Shown here: positions 1 to 8,022 of the stretch, piece by piece
How the letters are laid out: each line of letters opens with the position of its first letter
Position numbering within the stretch: position 1 is the first letter of the stretch
Assembly (NCBI GenBank): GCA_964580655.1
Contig: CAZOMR010000004.1
Location: 1 to 34,478, forward strand
Source: CAZOMR01 sp964580655
GTDB lineage: Bacteria; RBG-13-61-14; CAZOMR01
Reading direction: 5' to 3'
DNA length: 34,478 bases
The notes under the pieces: model-generated
What the model was told of the DNA's origin: nothing
The model's input: the letters and a program-made list of their open reading frames with translations, nothing else
Database searches by the model: none
Translations under genes and position numbers: made by a program

Positions 1-82
1 GGTCGTGCCCCTGAACCGATGTTGTCGCATCCCCCTTTGGGGGGACGGGAGGGGGGGCAATAAGACAAAAGGCACAGCCAAT

Positions 83-135
83 GTAGGGGCAGGGCTTGCC
101 CTGCCCTCAAAGGGCGCAGCAAGCAGAGCCCCTAC
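83..135. repeat. Nested palindromic intergenic repeat
   Basis: Two nested inverted repeats are visible. The outer arms GTAGGGGC (83-90) and GCCCCTAC (128-135) are exact reverse complements. Inside, GGGCAGGGC (87-95) and GCCCTGCCC (98-106) form a perfect 9-bp palindrome with a 2-nt centre. The outer and inner stems share bases 87-90, so they are alternative folds. Such G/C-rich dispersed palindromes are common in genomes of uncultured bacteria. Whether it is multicopy here cannot be judged from this window. Confidence 0.6.
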
Positions 136-221
136 GGCCGAGAATAAAAAAAGTCACCATTTATGTCGCACACCCCCTGCAATGGGCCTTTTGATAAATA
201 ATAAGCGTGGTGAAGCTGACA

Positions 222-408
222 GGACATTCCCCGAAAATTAGCCTGGTTCTTCTGTGAATCAAATGGGTGTAAGGATTTTTCGTTCTTCACTCCCCGTTTG
301 CTTCCCTCGCTCTGGATTGCCGCTACTTCTTAATACCCCTCGGGATCGCACTGATCCTTTATCTTCTCGGACAAGCTTGTTTGGAACTCAATTTTTCGGG
401 GAAAGTCC
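222..408. repeat. MITE-like segment bounded by imperfect inverted repeats
   Basis: The left end (222-240) begins GGACATTCCCCGAAAA. The reverse complement of the right end (about 390-408) begins GGACTTTCCCCGAAAA, so 15 of 16 bases match in inverted orientation. The roughly 187-bp segment between contains no recognisable open frame. This is the layout of a small non-autonomous element or a decayed insertion. No target-site duplication was established, so the assignment is tentative. Confidence 0.35.
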
Positions 409-499
409 GGGGAATTGAAAATTGAATCACTGACCCACTGACTCCATAATCTTTGACGCCCGACTGATGCGGGTTATAATGGTAGAGGTGTTAGCAGTG

Positions 500-988
500 A
501 TGGATAAATCAGGACTTGTCTGTGGTGTATTCATCTTGGCACTTACTTTCGGCATTGGCTCCTGTCATTCAGATCCTTCGGATTCGCAGAATTCATCAGC
601 ACATAAAGTGGACGGCCCGAGTGTTGAAATTATAGCCACCGAGACTCCGGTGCTTGTCAAAGTGGAAGTCGCACGCACTCCGGAGCAGAAGCAACGCGGG
701 CTGATGTACAGGAAGCGCCTTGATGAAGATGCGGGAATGCTTTTCATTGCGCCATACGAGCGGAGGCAAAGATTCTGGATGAAAAACACCTTTATCCCGC
801 TTGACCTTATTTTTATCGGAGCGGAATTCCGGATCAAAGGCATGATCCAGGATGCCAGGCCTGAGTCAGAAAAGATGCTCTTCATTGATTCTCCTTCAAA
901 GTATGTGTTGGAGGTCAACGCGGGCTTTTGCAGGAGGCATGGAGTGAAGGAAGGACAGAAAGTAAAGATTCGGGGAATCGAGGAATAG
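500..988 (+). CDS. DUF192 family lipoprotein
   Basis: A DUF192 (PF02643) protein of 162 aa, from the start at 500. That ATG is preceded by AGAGGTG at 9-nt spacing; in-frame ATGs at 467 and 479 lack a ribosome binding site. The N-terminus is a short hydrophobic signal ending in a lipobox-like I-G-S-C, so it is probably a lipoprotein. The family core follows in order: RGLMYR, GMLF, a WMKNT-IPLDLIFI block, and a C-terminal PSKYVLEVNAGF followed by HGVKEGQKV. The biochemical role of DUF192 is not established. The stop lies 3 nt before the GH2 gene, so the two are probably cotranscribed, but no functional link is obvious. Confidence 0.9.
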   Translation: MDKSGLVCGVFILALTFGIGSCHSDPSDSQNSSAHKVDGPSVEIIATETPVLVKVEVARTPEQKQRGLMYRKRLDEDAGMLFIAPYERRQRFWMKNTFIPLDLIFIGAEFRIKGMIQDARPESEKMLFIDSPSKYVLEVNAGFCRRHGVKEGQKVKIRGIEE

Positions 989-991
989 TTC

Positions 992-3115
992 ATGAAGGAG
1001 TTGGAGCTGGGAAGAGAATGGGAGCTCAAGCCGGTCAAGCGGTTTGATGGGAACTATGAAGACGGACGCGCCTGGCTTAAGCAGGTGATCCCGGCTCACT
1101 GGCAGGAATTGCCGGAACTGGAGAATTACGCGGGCAAGGTGGTCTATCGCAGGCGGTTCTCATTTCAGCCGGACCCAAAAAGGCGGTACTGGCTGAGACT
1201 GAACGGAATCTTCTACTGGGCAAGCGCCTACCTTAACGGGTGTCGGCTCGGAGCCAACGAGGGATACTTCTTCCCGGTGGAGTATGAGATCACCGAGATA
1301 GTTGAGGGGGATAACGAGCTGCTCATCGAGGTTGACTGTCCTGATGAGGCCGATAAATCCTTGAAGCACATGGTTACCGGGGTATTTCATCACTGGGATT
1401 GCCTGGACCCCGCAACCAATCCCGGGGGCATCTGGCTTCCGGTGGAGATTCATTCCACAGGGGCTCTTTCAATCCGCGAGGCCTGCTTTCACACCGCCTA
1501 CATCACTCCGGAGTATGCCCGCGTGGAAGGTAAGGTAAGGCTCGACTCAGTGGGTCCTGAAAAGATCAAAGTCAGGATTCACCTCAAGCCAAGAAATTTT
1601 GAAGGCCCATCTCATCACCTTGAGCGGGAAATCCTCAAGGCTCAGGGCGAGCAGACATATTTCTACACGCTCGATGTCAAGGATTATCAACTCTGGTGGA
1701 CACACGATCACGGCCGGCCCAATCTTTATTCCCTGCAGGTTGAGGTCCTGAGGGAAGGCCTGGAAGAGCCTGACCATGTGTATACGAATGCCTTTGGCAT
1801 TCGCACCTTTGAGATGAGGAATTACATAGGCTACCTCAATGGCCGAAGGATTTACATGCGCGGAAATAATTACCCTCCCGGAGATACCCGGCTCGCCACC
1901 ATGACCCGCAAGCGATACGAGAGAGACCTTGAACTCGCGCTATCCTGTCATCTCAACATGCTCCGCCTTCACGCACATGTGGAGCACCCTCTCTTCTATG
2001 AGGTCTGCGATGAAAGAGGAATACTTATATGGCAGGATTTCCCCCTGCAGTGGTATTACCGAAAGGACATCGAGGCTTCCGCGCTTTACCAGGTAGAGAA
2101 GATGATCACCATGCTCTATAACCACGCCTGCATCGGGCTCTGGTGTATGCACAACGAGCCGATCCGGCAGGTTGACATGCATAAATGGATCGGGCCTCTT
2201 ACCATAATCCGCTCGCTGTTTTCCATGTTCTTCTGGAACTGGAATCGCGATGTCCTTGACCGAAGGCTCTCCGCCCGCGCGCGCCACCTGAGCCCATACC
2301 GATATGTTCACCGCTTAGCCGGGGAGCGCGGTCTCTTCCGAAAGAACACCGGGGATGGCCACTTATACTTTGGCTGGTATTTCGGACCACTGAGGTGGCT
2401 GAATTACCTTATCAGGAAAAAGTCAGAGCGACTGAAATTCGTCACCGAGTTCGGATCACAGTCATTTCCCAATTACGAAAACAGCATCAGGTTCATGGAA
2501 TCGGAACTTGAGAACCTTGACTGGAAGCACCTCCAGGCCCGGCACCACCTGCAAGCATGGCTTATGAAACTATGGGTAAACCCCAAAAGATCCAGGACAC
2601 TCAAGGAATACATCAATGCCACTCAGAATTATCAGAGCAAAGTCAACCGCTATCACATTGACAGGCTCCGCTACCTCAAATACCGGCCCAACGGCGGATG
2701 CCTCGCGTTCGTGTTTCTGGACTCCAATCCCGCGATCCAGTGGTCTGTGGTGGATTACTGGCGCGAGCCAAAGAGCTCCTATTACGCGATGCAAAAAGCG
2801 ATGAGCCCGGTCTATGCCTTCGGCCTTCTTGACAAAGAGACATACCCCCGAGGCCGGACAGCACCCTTTCCTGTTTACGCTGTCAATGACACCTGGAATG
2901 AGGTGGACGCAAAAATCGAGGTCGCTATTATTTCTGCGAGTGGAGACGAGATACTATCGGAAAGTCATCAGGTGAAACTTGCCTCCGACAGCGAGGCGCG
3001 CGCTATTGCTTGCCCTCGTGTCCGGCTGAATGATAAAGGAAAATATCGCCTGGAAATAAAACTCTCGTGGAACGACAGATCGCTTCAGAACAGCTACCGC
3101 TTTAAGGTTAAATAG
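992..3115 (+). CDS. Glycoside hydrolase family 2 protein (beta-galactosidase/mannosidase/glucuronidase type)
   Basis: A 707-aa GH2 enzyme that would remove beta-linked sugars from oligosaccharides. The order is as in the family: a jelly-roll sugar-binding domain (about 1-150, with LRLNGIFYWASAYLNG), an immunoglobulin-like domain (about 160-270), and a TIM barrel starting near the GIRTFE/YLNGRRIYMRGNNYPPGD block. The acid/base is Glu389 in WCMHNEP and the nucleophile is Glu486 in FVTEFGSQ, as in family members. No signal peptide is present, so the enzyme is predicted cytoplasmic. The substrate cannot be fixed; the GNNYPPGD block resembles mannosidase-like or exo-glucosaminidase-like GH2 subgroups. 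It directly follows the DUF192 gene. Confidence 0.92.
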   Translation: MKELELGREWELKPVKRFDGNYEDGRAWLKQVIPAHWQELPELENYAGKVVYRRRFSFQPDPKRRYWLRLNGIFYWASAYLNGCRLGANEGYFFPVEYEITEIVEGDNELLIEVDCPDEADKSLKHMVTGVFHHWDCLDPATNPGGIWLPVEIHSTGALSIREACFHTAYITPEYARVEGKVRLDSVGPEKIKVRIHLKPRNFEGPSHHLEREILKAQGEQTYFYTLDVKDYQLWWTHDHGRPNLYSLQVEVLREGLEEPDHVYTNAFGIRTFEMRNYIGYLNGRRIYMRGNNYPPGDTRLATMTRKRYERDLELALSCHLNMLRLHAHVEHPLFYEVCDERGILIWQDFPLQWYYRKDIEASALYQVEKMITMLYNHACIGLWCMHNEPIRQVDMHKWIGPLTIIRSLFSMFFWNWNRDVLDRRLSARARHLSPYRYVHRLAGERGLFRKNTGDGHLYFGWYFGPLRWLNYLIRKKSERLKFVTEFGSQSFPNYENSIRFMESELENLDWKHLQARHHLQAWLMKLWVNPKRSRTLKEYINATQNYQSKVNRYHIDRLRYLKYRPNGGCLAFVFLDSNPAIQWSVVDYWREPKSSYYAMQKAMSPVYAFGLLDKETYPRGRTAPFPVYAVNDTWNEVDAKIEVAIISASGDEILSESHQVKLASDSEARAIACPRVRLNDKGKYRLEIKLSWNDRSLQNSYRFKVK

Positions 3116-3190
3116 CTGGGCTGATTTTAAGGCTTTAACCTGTTTCACCACGAGGCCCCGGACGCAGGCAGTGCTTGAAGAATCCTCCAG

Positions 3191-3209
3191 ATCCGCTGGG
3201 CCCGCGGAT
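3191..3209. repeat. Short hairpin between convergent genes
   Basis: ATCCGC (3191-3196) and GCGGAT (3204-3209) form a 6-bp perfect stem around a 7-nt loop, in the 104-nt gap between the converging GH2 and PilZ genes. No T-tract follows on either strand, so it is a poor intrinsic terminator. It may be a fragment of a dispersed palindromic repeat. Confidence 0.3.
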
Positions 3210-3219
3210 TATGCGCAGA

Positions 3220-3564
3220 TTAGCGCGGTAGATTGCGGGTGATAAAGTCGGCAAACATGGCCTTGGTATCTTCATCCATCTCAACAAACTCAACCCCCAT
3301 ACCCGGATAAGGACCGGGGGCATCTTCAGCCCGCTTCACCATCCGGGCTACTTTTCCCTTTACAAGCACCTTGTCCGCCACATCCGGAAGTGGAAACTCA
3401 AGCTTCACCTCGGTTCCCACAGGAAAGGGCTCCTGGGTCTCCAGGAAAATTCCTCCCAGGCTCAAGTCCCGCGAATAGTAATAATGAAAAAATTCGCTCC
3501 GGATATGCGTCACTTTCGTGATCAGTTTAACCCGGGGGTGGCGCCGCTTTTCAGCAAGTGTCAT
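3220..3564 (-). CDS. PilZ domain protein (c-di-GMP receptor)
   Basis: A single-domain PilZ protein of 114 aa. The start at 3564 is chosen because AAGGGAGGA lies just upstream; the frame is open further upstream but without a ribosome binding site. The cyclic-di-GMP binding signature is present: RRHPR at residues 7-11 (the RxxxR arginines) and DLSLGG at residues 33-38 (the D/NxSxxG motif). A beta-barrel core with FPVGTEVKLEFPLP, then VKGKVAR and GMGVEFVEMD, is typical. With no output domain it probably acts by binding a partner or as an adaptor. It is transcribed divergently from polA across 74 nt. Confidence 0.92.
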   Translation of the reverse strand: MTLAEKRRHPRVKLITKVTHIRSEFFHYYYSRDLSLGGIFLETQEPFPVGTEVKLEFPLPDVADKVLVKGKVARMVKRAEDAPGPYPGMGVEFVEMDEDTKAMFADFITRNLPR

Positions 3565-3638
3565 CTTGTCCTCCCTTAATTCCTGTAATTCCCCTTCCCT
3601 TGTTCTTGCCGCTTTGCTATTATATAACAAGATTCTAA

Positions 3639-6326
3639 ATGCAAAGCAGAAAAAAATCAAATCCGCGTTTGTATATTGTGGACGGCAGTTCTTATATCTT
3701 CCGAGCCTATCATGCCACCGAGCGCCAGCGGCTTTCTAACTCCAGCGGCCTTCCCACCGGGGCTGTGTATGTTTTCACGAACATGCTCCGCAAACTTCTC
3801 AAGGAAGAGGCCCCCGAATACCTTGCTGTGGTATGGGACGCACCTGGCAAGACCTTTCGCGAGGACATCTACCCGGATTATAAAGCCACGCGCAAGGAGG
3901 TTCCGGAGGACCTGGTTCCGCAATTCGACTACATCCGGAAAGTGGTTGAGGCTTTCAATATCGCTACCCTTGAGAAAGAGGGTTACGAGGCGGACGATGT
4001 TATTGCCACGATGGTTGAAAGGCTTTCAGCCCGGAACATGGAAATAGTTATCGTGTCCGGCGACAAGGACCTCACGCAGATTCTCGGCCCCAGGGTCAAC
4101 ATGCTGGATACAATGAAAGACAGACGCACAGACCCCGCTTTAGTCAAGGATCGCTTCGGGGTGTACCCGGAACGCATCGTGGATTTGCTCGCGCTCATGG
4201 GCGACTCCTCGGATAATGTCCCCGGGGTTCCCGGCATCGGCGAGAAGACCGCAAAAAAGTTGATCGCCGAATACCGCACCCTGGAGAACCTCCTTGAACA
4301 CGCGGACAATGTCCCCGGAAGGGTCGGCGAGAATCTTAAGCGCTTCGCTGATCAGGCCCGGCTCAGCAAGAATCTGGTTACACTTGTGCGAGAGGTTTCC
4401 GTGTCCTTCTCCCTCGAAGACCTGAAGGTTAAATCCCCGGATCGAGAAAAACTTACCAGGCTCTTCAGCGAACTTGAATTTCCAAAGCTTCTCACAGAAT
4501 ACTCCACCGCCCAGAAGGAGATCAATACGGAGAAATACCAACTGGTTCAGGATGAGAAGGCTCTTTCCGGTTTGATCAAGGAGCTGGAAAGATCCAGGGC
4601 CTTTGCCCTGGACCTTGAGACTACATCCACTGATCCGATGCAGGCGGAGATAGTGGGCATCTCTTTCTGCGCCAAGCCGGGACTCGCTTACTACATCCCG
4701 GTCGGGCATACCGGCCTTGAAAAGAAAAGGCAATTGTCCAGGGAACTGGTGCTTGAGAGGCTCAAGCCACTGATCGAGAATCCAAGGCTCAAGAAGACAG
4801 GCCAGAACATCAAATACGATTACATCATGTTGAAGCGGGCCGGTGTCAAGACGGAGGGCATAGCATTCGATACAATGGTCGCATCGTATCTCCTGAACCC
4901 CCGTCATAATCACAACCTGAACGACCTGGCTCTGGAATACCTGAATCACAGGATGCTCACCTACGAAGAGGTTTGCGGCCGTGGCAAGGATCAGATAAAT
5001 TTTTCAGAGGTTGACCTTGAAACCGCGCTCTGCTATTCCGGCGAGGACTCCGATGTGACCCTGCGGCTTTCCAGGGTATTCGCTCCGCGGCTCAAGGACC
5101 AGGAATTCCAGGAGCTATTTGACAAAGTGGAGATGCCTCTCGTCACCGTGCTCGCAAGGATGGAGATGAATGGCGTCAAGATTGATGTGAAACTGCTGGA
5201 GGAAATCTCCCGTGAGCTTGAGGAGCGCGGGGAAATCAAGAGACAGGAAATCTATCGGCTGGCCGGCGAGGAGTTTAACATAGATTCTCCCAAACAGCTC
5301 CAGGGAATACTTTTTGAAAAACTTAAGCTCCCTCGCCGAAAGAAGACCAAGACAGGGTATTCAACCAGAATGGATGTGCTCACCCAGCTTGCGGAAGAAC
5401 ATCCATTGCCGAAGCATCTCCTGGAATACCGCACATTGAGCAAGCTCAAAAACACCTATACCGTGGCTCTTCCGCGTCTTGTTCACCCTGAGACTGGCCG
5501 GCTTCATACCTCTTTCAACCAGGCGGTCACGGCCACGGGCCGGCTCAGTTCCTCGGAACCCAACCTCCAGAACATCCCGGTCCGGACTCCGGAAGGCCGC
5601 CGCATCCGCCAGGCATTTATAGCGGAGGGCGAGAACCTGCTTCTCTCTTCCGACTACTCGCAGGTGGAGCTTCGTCTGCTTGCACACATGTCCGGGGATT
5701 CCATGCTGTTAGAATCCTTCGCGCGCGGCGAGGACATCCATCGTCGCACTGCGGCAGAGGTCTTCGGGGTTGCGCAGGAGCTTGTAACCGATGAGATGCG
5801 TCGTCAGGCCAAGGTGATCAACTTCGGTATCACATACGGCATGAGCGACTTCGGCTTGAGTCAGGAGCTGGGGATTCCGAGGAAGCAGGCGAGAATCTAC
5901 ATAGATGAATACTTCCGGCGTTATCCGGGCGTGTATCGCTACATCCAGGATACCATTGAAAGGGCACGGAGGGACGGGCATATAACGACCATCTTCAACC
6001 GCCGATGTTTTTTCCCGGAGATCAAGAGCAAGAACCCGAACATCCGCCGTTTTGCCGAACGCGAGGCTGTCAATGCGCCCATGCAGGGAAGCGCGGCGGA
6101 CATCATCAAGAAGGCCATGGTGAAGATTGACAGAGAGCTCGAAACGCGGAACCTGAAGACCATGATGATCTTGCAGGTGCATGATGAGCTAGTGTTTGAG
6201 GTCCCTCCGGAGGAACTGGAGGATGTCCGGGATTTGGTGCAGAAAGAGATGGAGTCCGTGGTGGACCTGAAGGCCCCGCTGAGAGTGGATATTAAATCGG
6301 CCAGGAACTGGGCAGAAGCGCATTGA
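3639..6326 (+). CDS. polA: DNA polymerase I
   Basis: Full-length DNA polymerase I (895 aa), for Okazaki-fragment maturation and gap-filling repair. The N-terminal 5'-3' exonuclease/flap domain begins with LYIVDGSSYIFRAYHA and contains GDSSDNVPGVPGIGEKTA. A 3'-5' proofreading domain follows and keeps its acidic residues: Asp325 and Glu327 (DLET), Asn390/Asp394 (NIKYD), and Tyr466/Asp470 (YSGED). The polymerase domain has motif A (DYSQVELRLLAH, Asp672), motif B (RRQAKVINFGITYG) and motif C (VHDE, His848-Asp849-Glu850). All three activities are therefore expected. No clear Shine-Dalgarno sequence precedes the ATG. The upstream 74 nt are shared with the divergent PilZ gene. Confidence 0.98.
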   Translation: MQSRKKSNPRLYIVDGSSYIFRAYHATERQRLSNSSGLPTGAVYVFTNMLRKLLKEEAPEYLAVVWDAPGKTFREDIYPDYKATRKEVPEDLVPQFDYIRKVVEAFNIATLEKEGYEADDVIATMVERLSARNMEIVIVSGDKDLTQILGPRVNMLDTMKDRRTDPALVKDRFGVYPERIVDLLALMGDSSDNVPGVPGIGEKTAKKLIAEYRTLENLLEHADNVPGRVGENLKRFADQARLSKNLVTLVREVSVSFSLEDLKVKSPDREKLTRLFSELEFPKLLTEYSTAQKEINTEKYQLVQDEKALSGLIKELERSRAFALDLETTSTDPMQAEIVGISFCAKPGLAYYIPVGHTGLEKKRQLSRELVLERLKPLIENPRLKKTGQNIKYDYIMLKRAGVKTEGIAFDTMVASYLLNPRHNHNLNDLALEYLNHRMLTYEEVCGRGKDQINFSEVDLETALCYSGEDSDVTLRLSRVFAPRLKDQEFQELFDKVEMPLVTVLARMEMNGVKIDVKLLEEISRELEERGEIKRQEIYRLAGEEFNIDSPKQLQGILFEKLKLPRRKKTKTGYSTRMDVLTQLAEEHPLPKHLLEYRTLSKLKNTYTVALPRLVHPETGRLHTSFNQAVTATGRLSSSEPNLQNIPVRTPEGRRIRQAFIAEGENLLLSSDYSQVELRLLAHMSGDSMLLESFARGEDIHRRTAAEVFGVAQELVTDEMRRQAKVINFGITYGMSDFGLSQELGIPRKQARIYIDEYFRRYPGVYRYIQDTIERARRDGHITTIFNRRCFFPEIKSKNPNIRRFAEREAVNAPMQGSAADIIKKAMVKIDRELETRNLKTMMILQVHDELVFEVPPEELEDVRDLVQKEMESVVDLKAPLRVDIKSARNWAEAH

Positions 6327-6384
6327 GAAATGAGAAATAGGAGCTTAAGTGTCAAGTGGCGCTCTGCCCCTGATTTCTATTGTA

Positions 6385-6402
6385 TATACTTGTGCATAAG
6401 TA
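6385..6402 (+). promoter_or_regulatory. Candidate operator/promoter of the toxin-antitoxin locus
   Basis: TACTTGTGCATAAGTA (6387-6402) is a near-perfect 16-bp palindrome centred on TGCA, with one non-Watson-Crick pair. It overlaps a good -10-like hexamer, TATACT (6385-6390), and lies about 25 nt before the antitoxin ATG. Phd/YefM-family antitoxins autoregulate by binding palindromes at their own promoter, so this is a reasonable operator. A convincing -35 box was not found. Confidence 0.45.
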
Positions 6403-6427
6403 GCAAACATATATGGAGGGAACACCC

Positions 6428-6667
6428 ATGAAGCGCTTTTCAATGGCAGAGGCGAGGAAGAATCTGACAGATATAATCGGCCTGGTTGCTTATGGGGGAG
6501 AGCGAATAGCCATAGGAAGACGTAACAAGGATATGGCGGTTATAGTGCCTTTGGAGGATGCCGAACTGCTTGAGTATCTGGAGGATCAGGAAGATATAAA
6601 AGAGGTGCGCAAGGTGCTGAAGGAGGGAGGCCCAAGCATAGACTGGAAGGATGCAAAAAAAGGCTGA
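6428..6667 (+). CDS. Type II antitoxin, Phd/YefM family
   Basis: A 79-aa antitoxin. The start at 6428 is preceded by GGAGGG at 8-nt spacing; an upstream in-frame ATG at 6413 overlaps that ribosome binding site. The N-terminal MKRFSMAEARKNLTDIIG is the typical Phd/YefM DNA-binding beginning (S-x-x-E-A-R-x-N-L). The middle, ERIAIGRRNKDMAVIVPLEDAELLE, is the expected dimerisation strand. The acidic C-terminus, with DWKDAKKG, would wrap the toxin. The next gene encodes a RelE-type toxin, as usual for such pairs, but that toxin's start is out of frame here. Confidence 0.85.
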   Translation: MKRFSMAEARKNLTDIIGLVAYGGERIAIGRRNKDMAVIVPLEDAELLEYLEDQEDIKEVRKVLKEGGPSIDWKDAKKG

Positions 6668-6753
6668 AAGGCTGAGAATGAAGGGGGGGGAATTATAAGC
6701 CGAAGATCAGGCCGCGTGCGCTCCGGTCACTCGAAAAGATACTTAAGCCGGAG

Positions 6754-6957
6754 ATGTCTCGAATAATCAGGCGAATAGATGCCCTCTCAGATGACCCCAG
6801 ACCCGAGGGTGTCAGAAAGCTTAAAGGGACAGATGACCTTTACAGGATACGAGCAGGGAAATATCGTGTTATTTATCAGATACAGGATGACATTTTGCTT
6901 GTTCTAGTTGTGAGGATTGCTCATCGCAAAAAAAGATGTGTACAGGAAAGAAAGTAA
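6754..6957 (+). CDS. RelE/ParE-family toxin, N-terminus out of frame
   Basis: From the ATG at 6754 the protein is 67 aa. It carries the RelE-fold core RPEGVRKLKG, YRIRAGKYRVIYQI and a final LVVRIAHRKKR. The family's first strand and helix are missing from this start, yet the same frame is open upstream to 6682 and encodes NYKPKIRPRALRSLEKI, clearly the missing N-terminus. That stretch has no ATG, GTG or TTG. An ATG at 6678 just after the antitoxin stop is in the other frame, separated by a run of eight G (6683-6690). One fewer G would join it to the toxin frame. As written the toxin is probably non-functional. The cause could be a base-call error, decay or a slippage switch. Confidence 0.75.
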   Translation: MSRIIRRIDALSDDPRPEGVRKLKGTDDLYRIRAGKYRVIYQIQDDILLVLVVRIAHRKKRCVQERK

Positions 6958-7074
6958 ATGATTAAGTTACAAGGAATCCCGCTATGTCAAATGTGATAAA
7001 ATATACAAGAAAAAAATTAAAAATTATAAATGATGAAAAACAAAACGGAGCCCCCCAGGAAGGATGGTGAATCA

Positions 7075-8022
7075 ATGCGAATCGCGATGACCGGGGTATC
7101 TAGCTACCTGGCTCAGGTTCTGCTCCCGCTGTTTGAATCGGACCCGGATGTAGAGGAGATTATCGGGGTTGACATTAAGGCCCCGGGGCCTGAGTTCAAG
7201 AAGGTCCGATTCGTAAGACGCGATGTTCGTGATCCCGGGCTTTTTCGAGAATTCGCTGGCGCTGACACCCTGATCCACCTTGCCTTTATCGTCATGCCCC
7301 TCCGGGACATGGCAGAGGCCACCAGCATAAACATCCAGGGTTCTATCAACGCGTTTGAGGCCGCGGCAAAGGCAGGCATCTCCAAGATAGTTCAAGCAAG
7401 TTCAATCGCGGCCTACGGAGCCTGGCCCGATAATCCTGATTTTATAACCGAAGAGACCCCTGTCCGGGGCATGCCTGAATTCTATTACTCCTGGACAAAG
7501 GCGGAGGTAGAGAAGTATCTGGACAAGTTCCAGAAGGAGCATCCCGAGATCATCATCACCCGGCTCCGGCCTTGTATCTTCGTGGGACCAAAGATAAACA
7601 ACCTTTTTAGAAAGATAGCTAACCAGAGGTTTTTCTTCAGGTTTTCCGGAATGGAAAGCCGAGTTCAACTGGTCTGGGATGAGGATGTGGCGCAAGCATT
7701 TTACAAGGTGACAAAAGAGAACCTCCCAGGCGCATTCAATATAGCAGGGGATAATCCCCTGAATGTAAACGACATTGCAGGGCTTGTCGGATTAAGAGCC
7801 ATCAAGATTCCTTTTTCCTGGGCAAAGGCCTTTACCAAAGCAGGGTGGGCATTGCACATCTCAACAATGCTCTCGCCCGGATGGCTTGATGTCGCCCAAT
7901 ACCCTATTGTCGTGGACTGCTCCAAGGCCAAAACAATACTGGGGTGGAAGCCGCGATACGATACGGCTGGCGCAATGCTTAAGTTATTGGAATATAAAGA
8001 ACAACTAAAGGAGGATTTATGA
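7075..8022 (+). CDS. NAD-dependent epimerase/dehydratase (extended SDR)
   Basis: An extended short-chain dehydrogenase/reductase, about 315 aa, that binds NAD(P) and probably acts on a sugar nucleotide or sterol-like substrate. The start at 7075 has AGGAAGGA upstream at 10-nt spacing; an ATG at 7030 has none. The Rossmann strand opens with MRIAMTGVSSYLAQ, in which the usual glycines of TGxxGxxG are partly replaced by S and A. The acidic residue after strand 2 is in VDIKAP, LIHLAF follows, SSIAAYGA contains the active-site serine region, and YSWTK is the catalytic YxxxK. The stop overlaps the next gene's ATG (ATGA), so it is translationally coupled to an iron-sulfur membrane protein. The substrate is unknown. 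Confidence 0.85.
   Translation: MRIAMTGVSSYLAQVLLPLFESDPDVEEIIGVDIKAPGPEFKKVRFVRRDVRDPGLFREFAGADTLIHLAFIVMPLRDMAEATSINIQGSINAFEAAAKAGISKIVQASSIAAYGAWPDNPDFITEETPVRGMPEFYYSWTKAEVEKYLDKFQKEHPEIIITRLRPCIFVGPKINNLFRKIANQRFFFRFSGMESRVQLVWDEDVAQAFYKVTKENLPGAFNIAGDNPLNVNDIAGLVGLRAIKIPFSWAKAFTKAGWALHISTMLSPGWLDVAQYPIVVDCSKAKTILGWKPRYDTAGAMLKLLEYKEQLKEDL

Larger units (their letters stand above)
1..499. other. Non-coding region with repeat elements
   Basis: I see no convincing gene here. The open frame at 5-241 is rich in composition-driven residues, has no family signature and runs through an inverted repeat, so I do not call it. The region holds a compact stem-loop element (83-135) and a pair of longer imperfect inverted repeats (222-240 and 390-408). 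It ends with the ribosome binding site of the DUF192 gene, AGAGGTG at 484-490. It looks like intergenic DNA that has accumulated small repeats. Confidence 0.6.

Noticed and set aside
5..241. Open frame of 78 codons at the left edge
   Set aside because: Crosses a palindromic repeat and the end of an inverted-repeat segment, has odd composition and no homology signature.
565..1038. Minus-strand frame opposite the DUF192 gene
   Set aside because: Shadow of a clearly conserved DUF192 protein; the product has no motif.
4140..4949. Minus-strand open frame of about 269 codons
   Set aside because: Antisense to the proofreading region of polA; no recognisable domain and no ribosome binding site.
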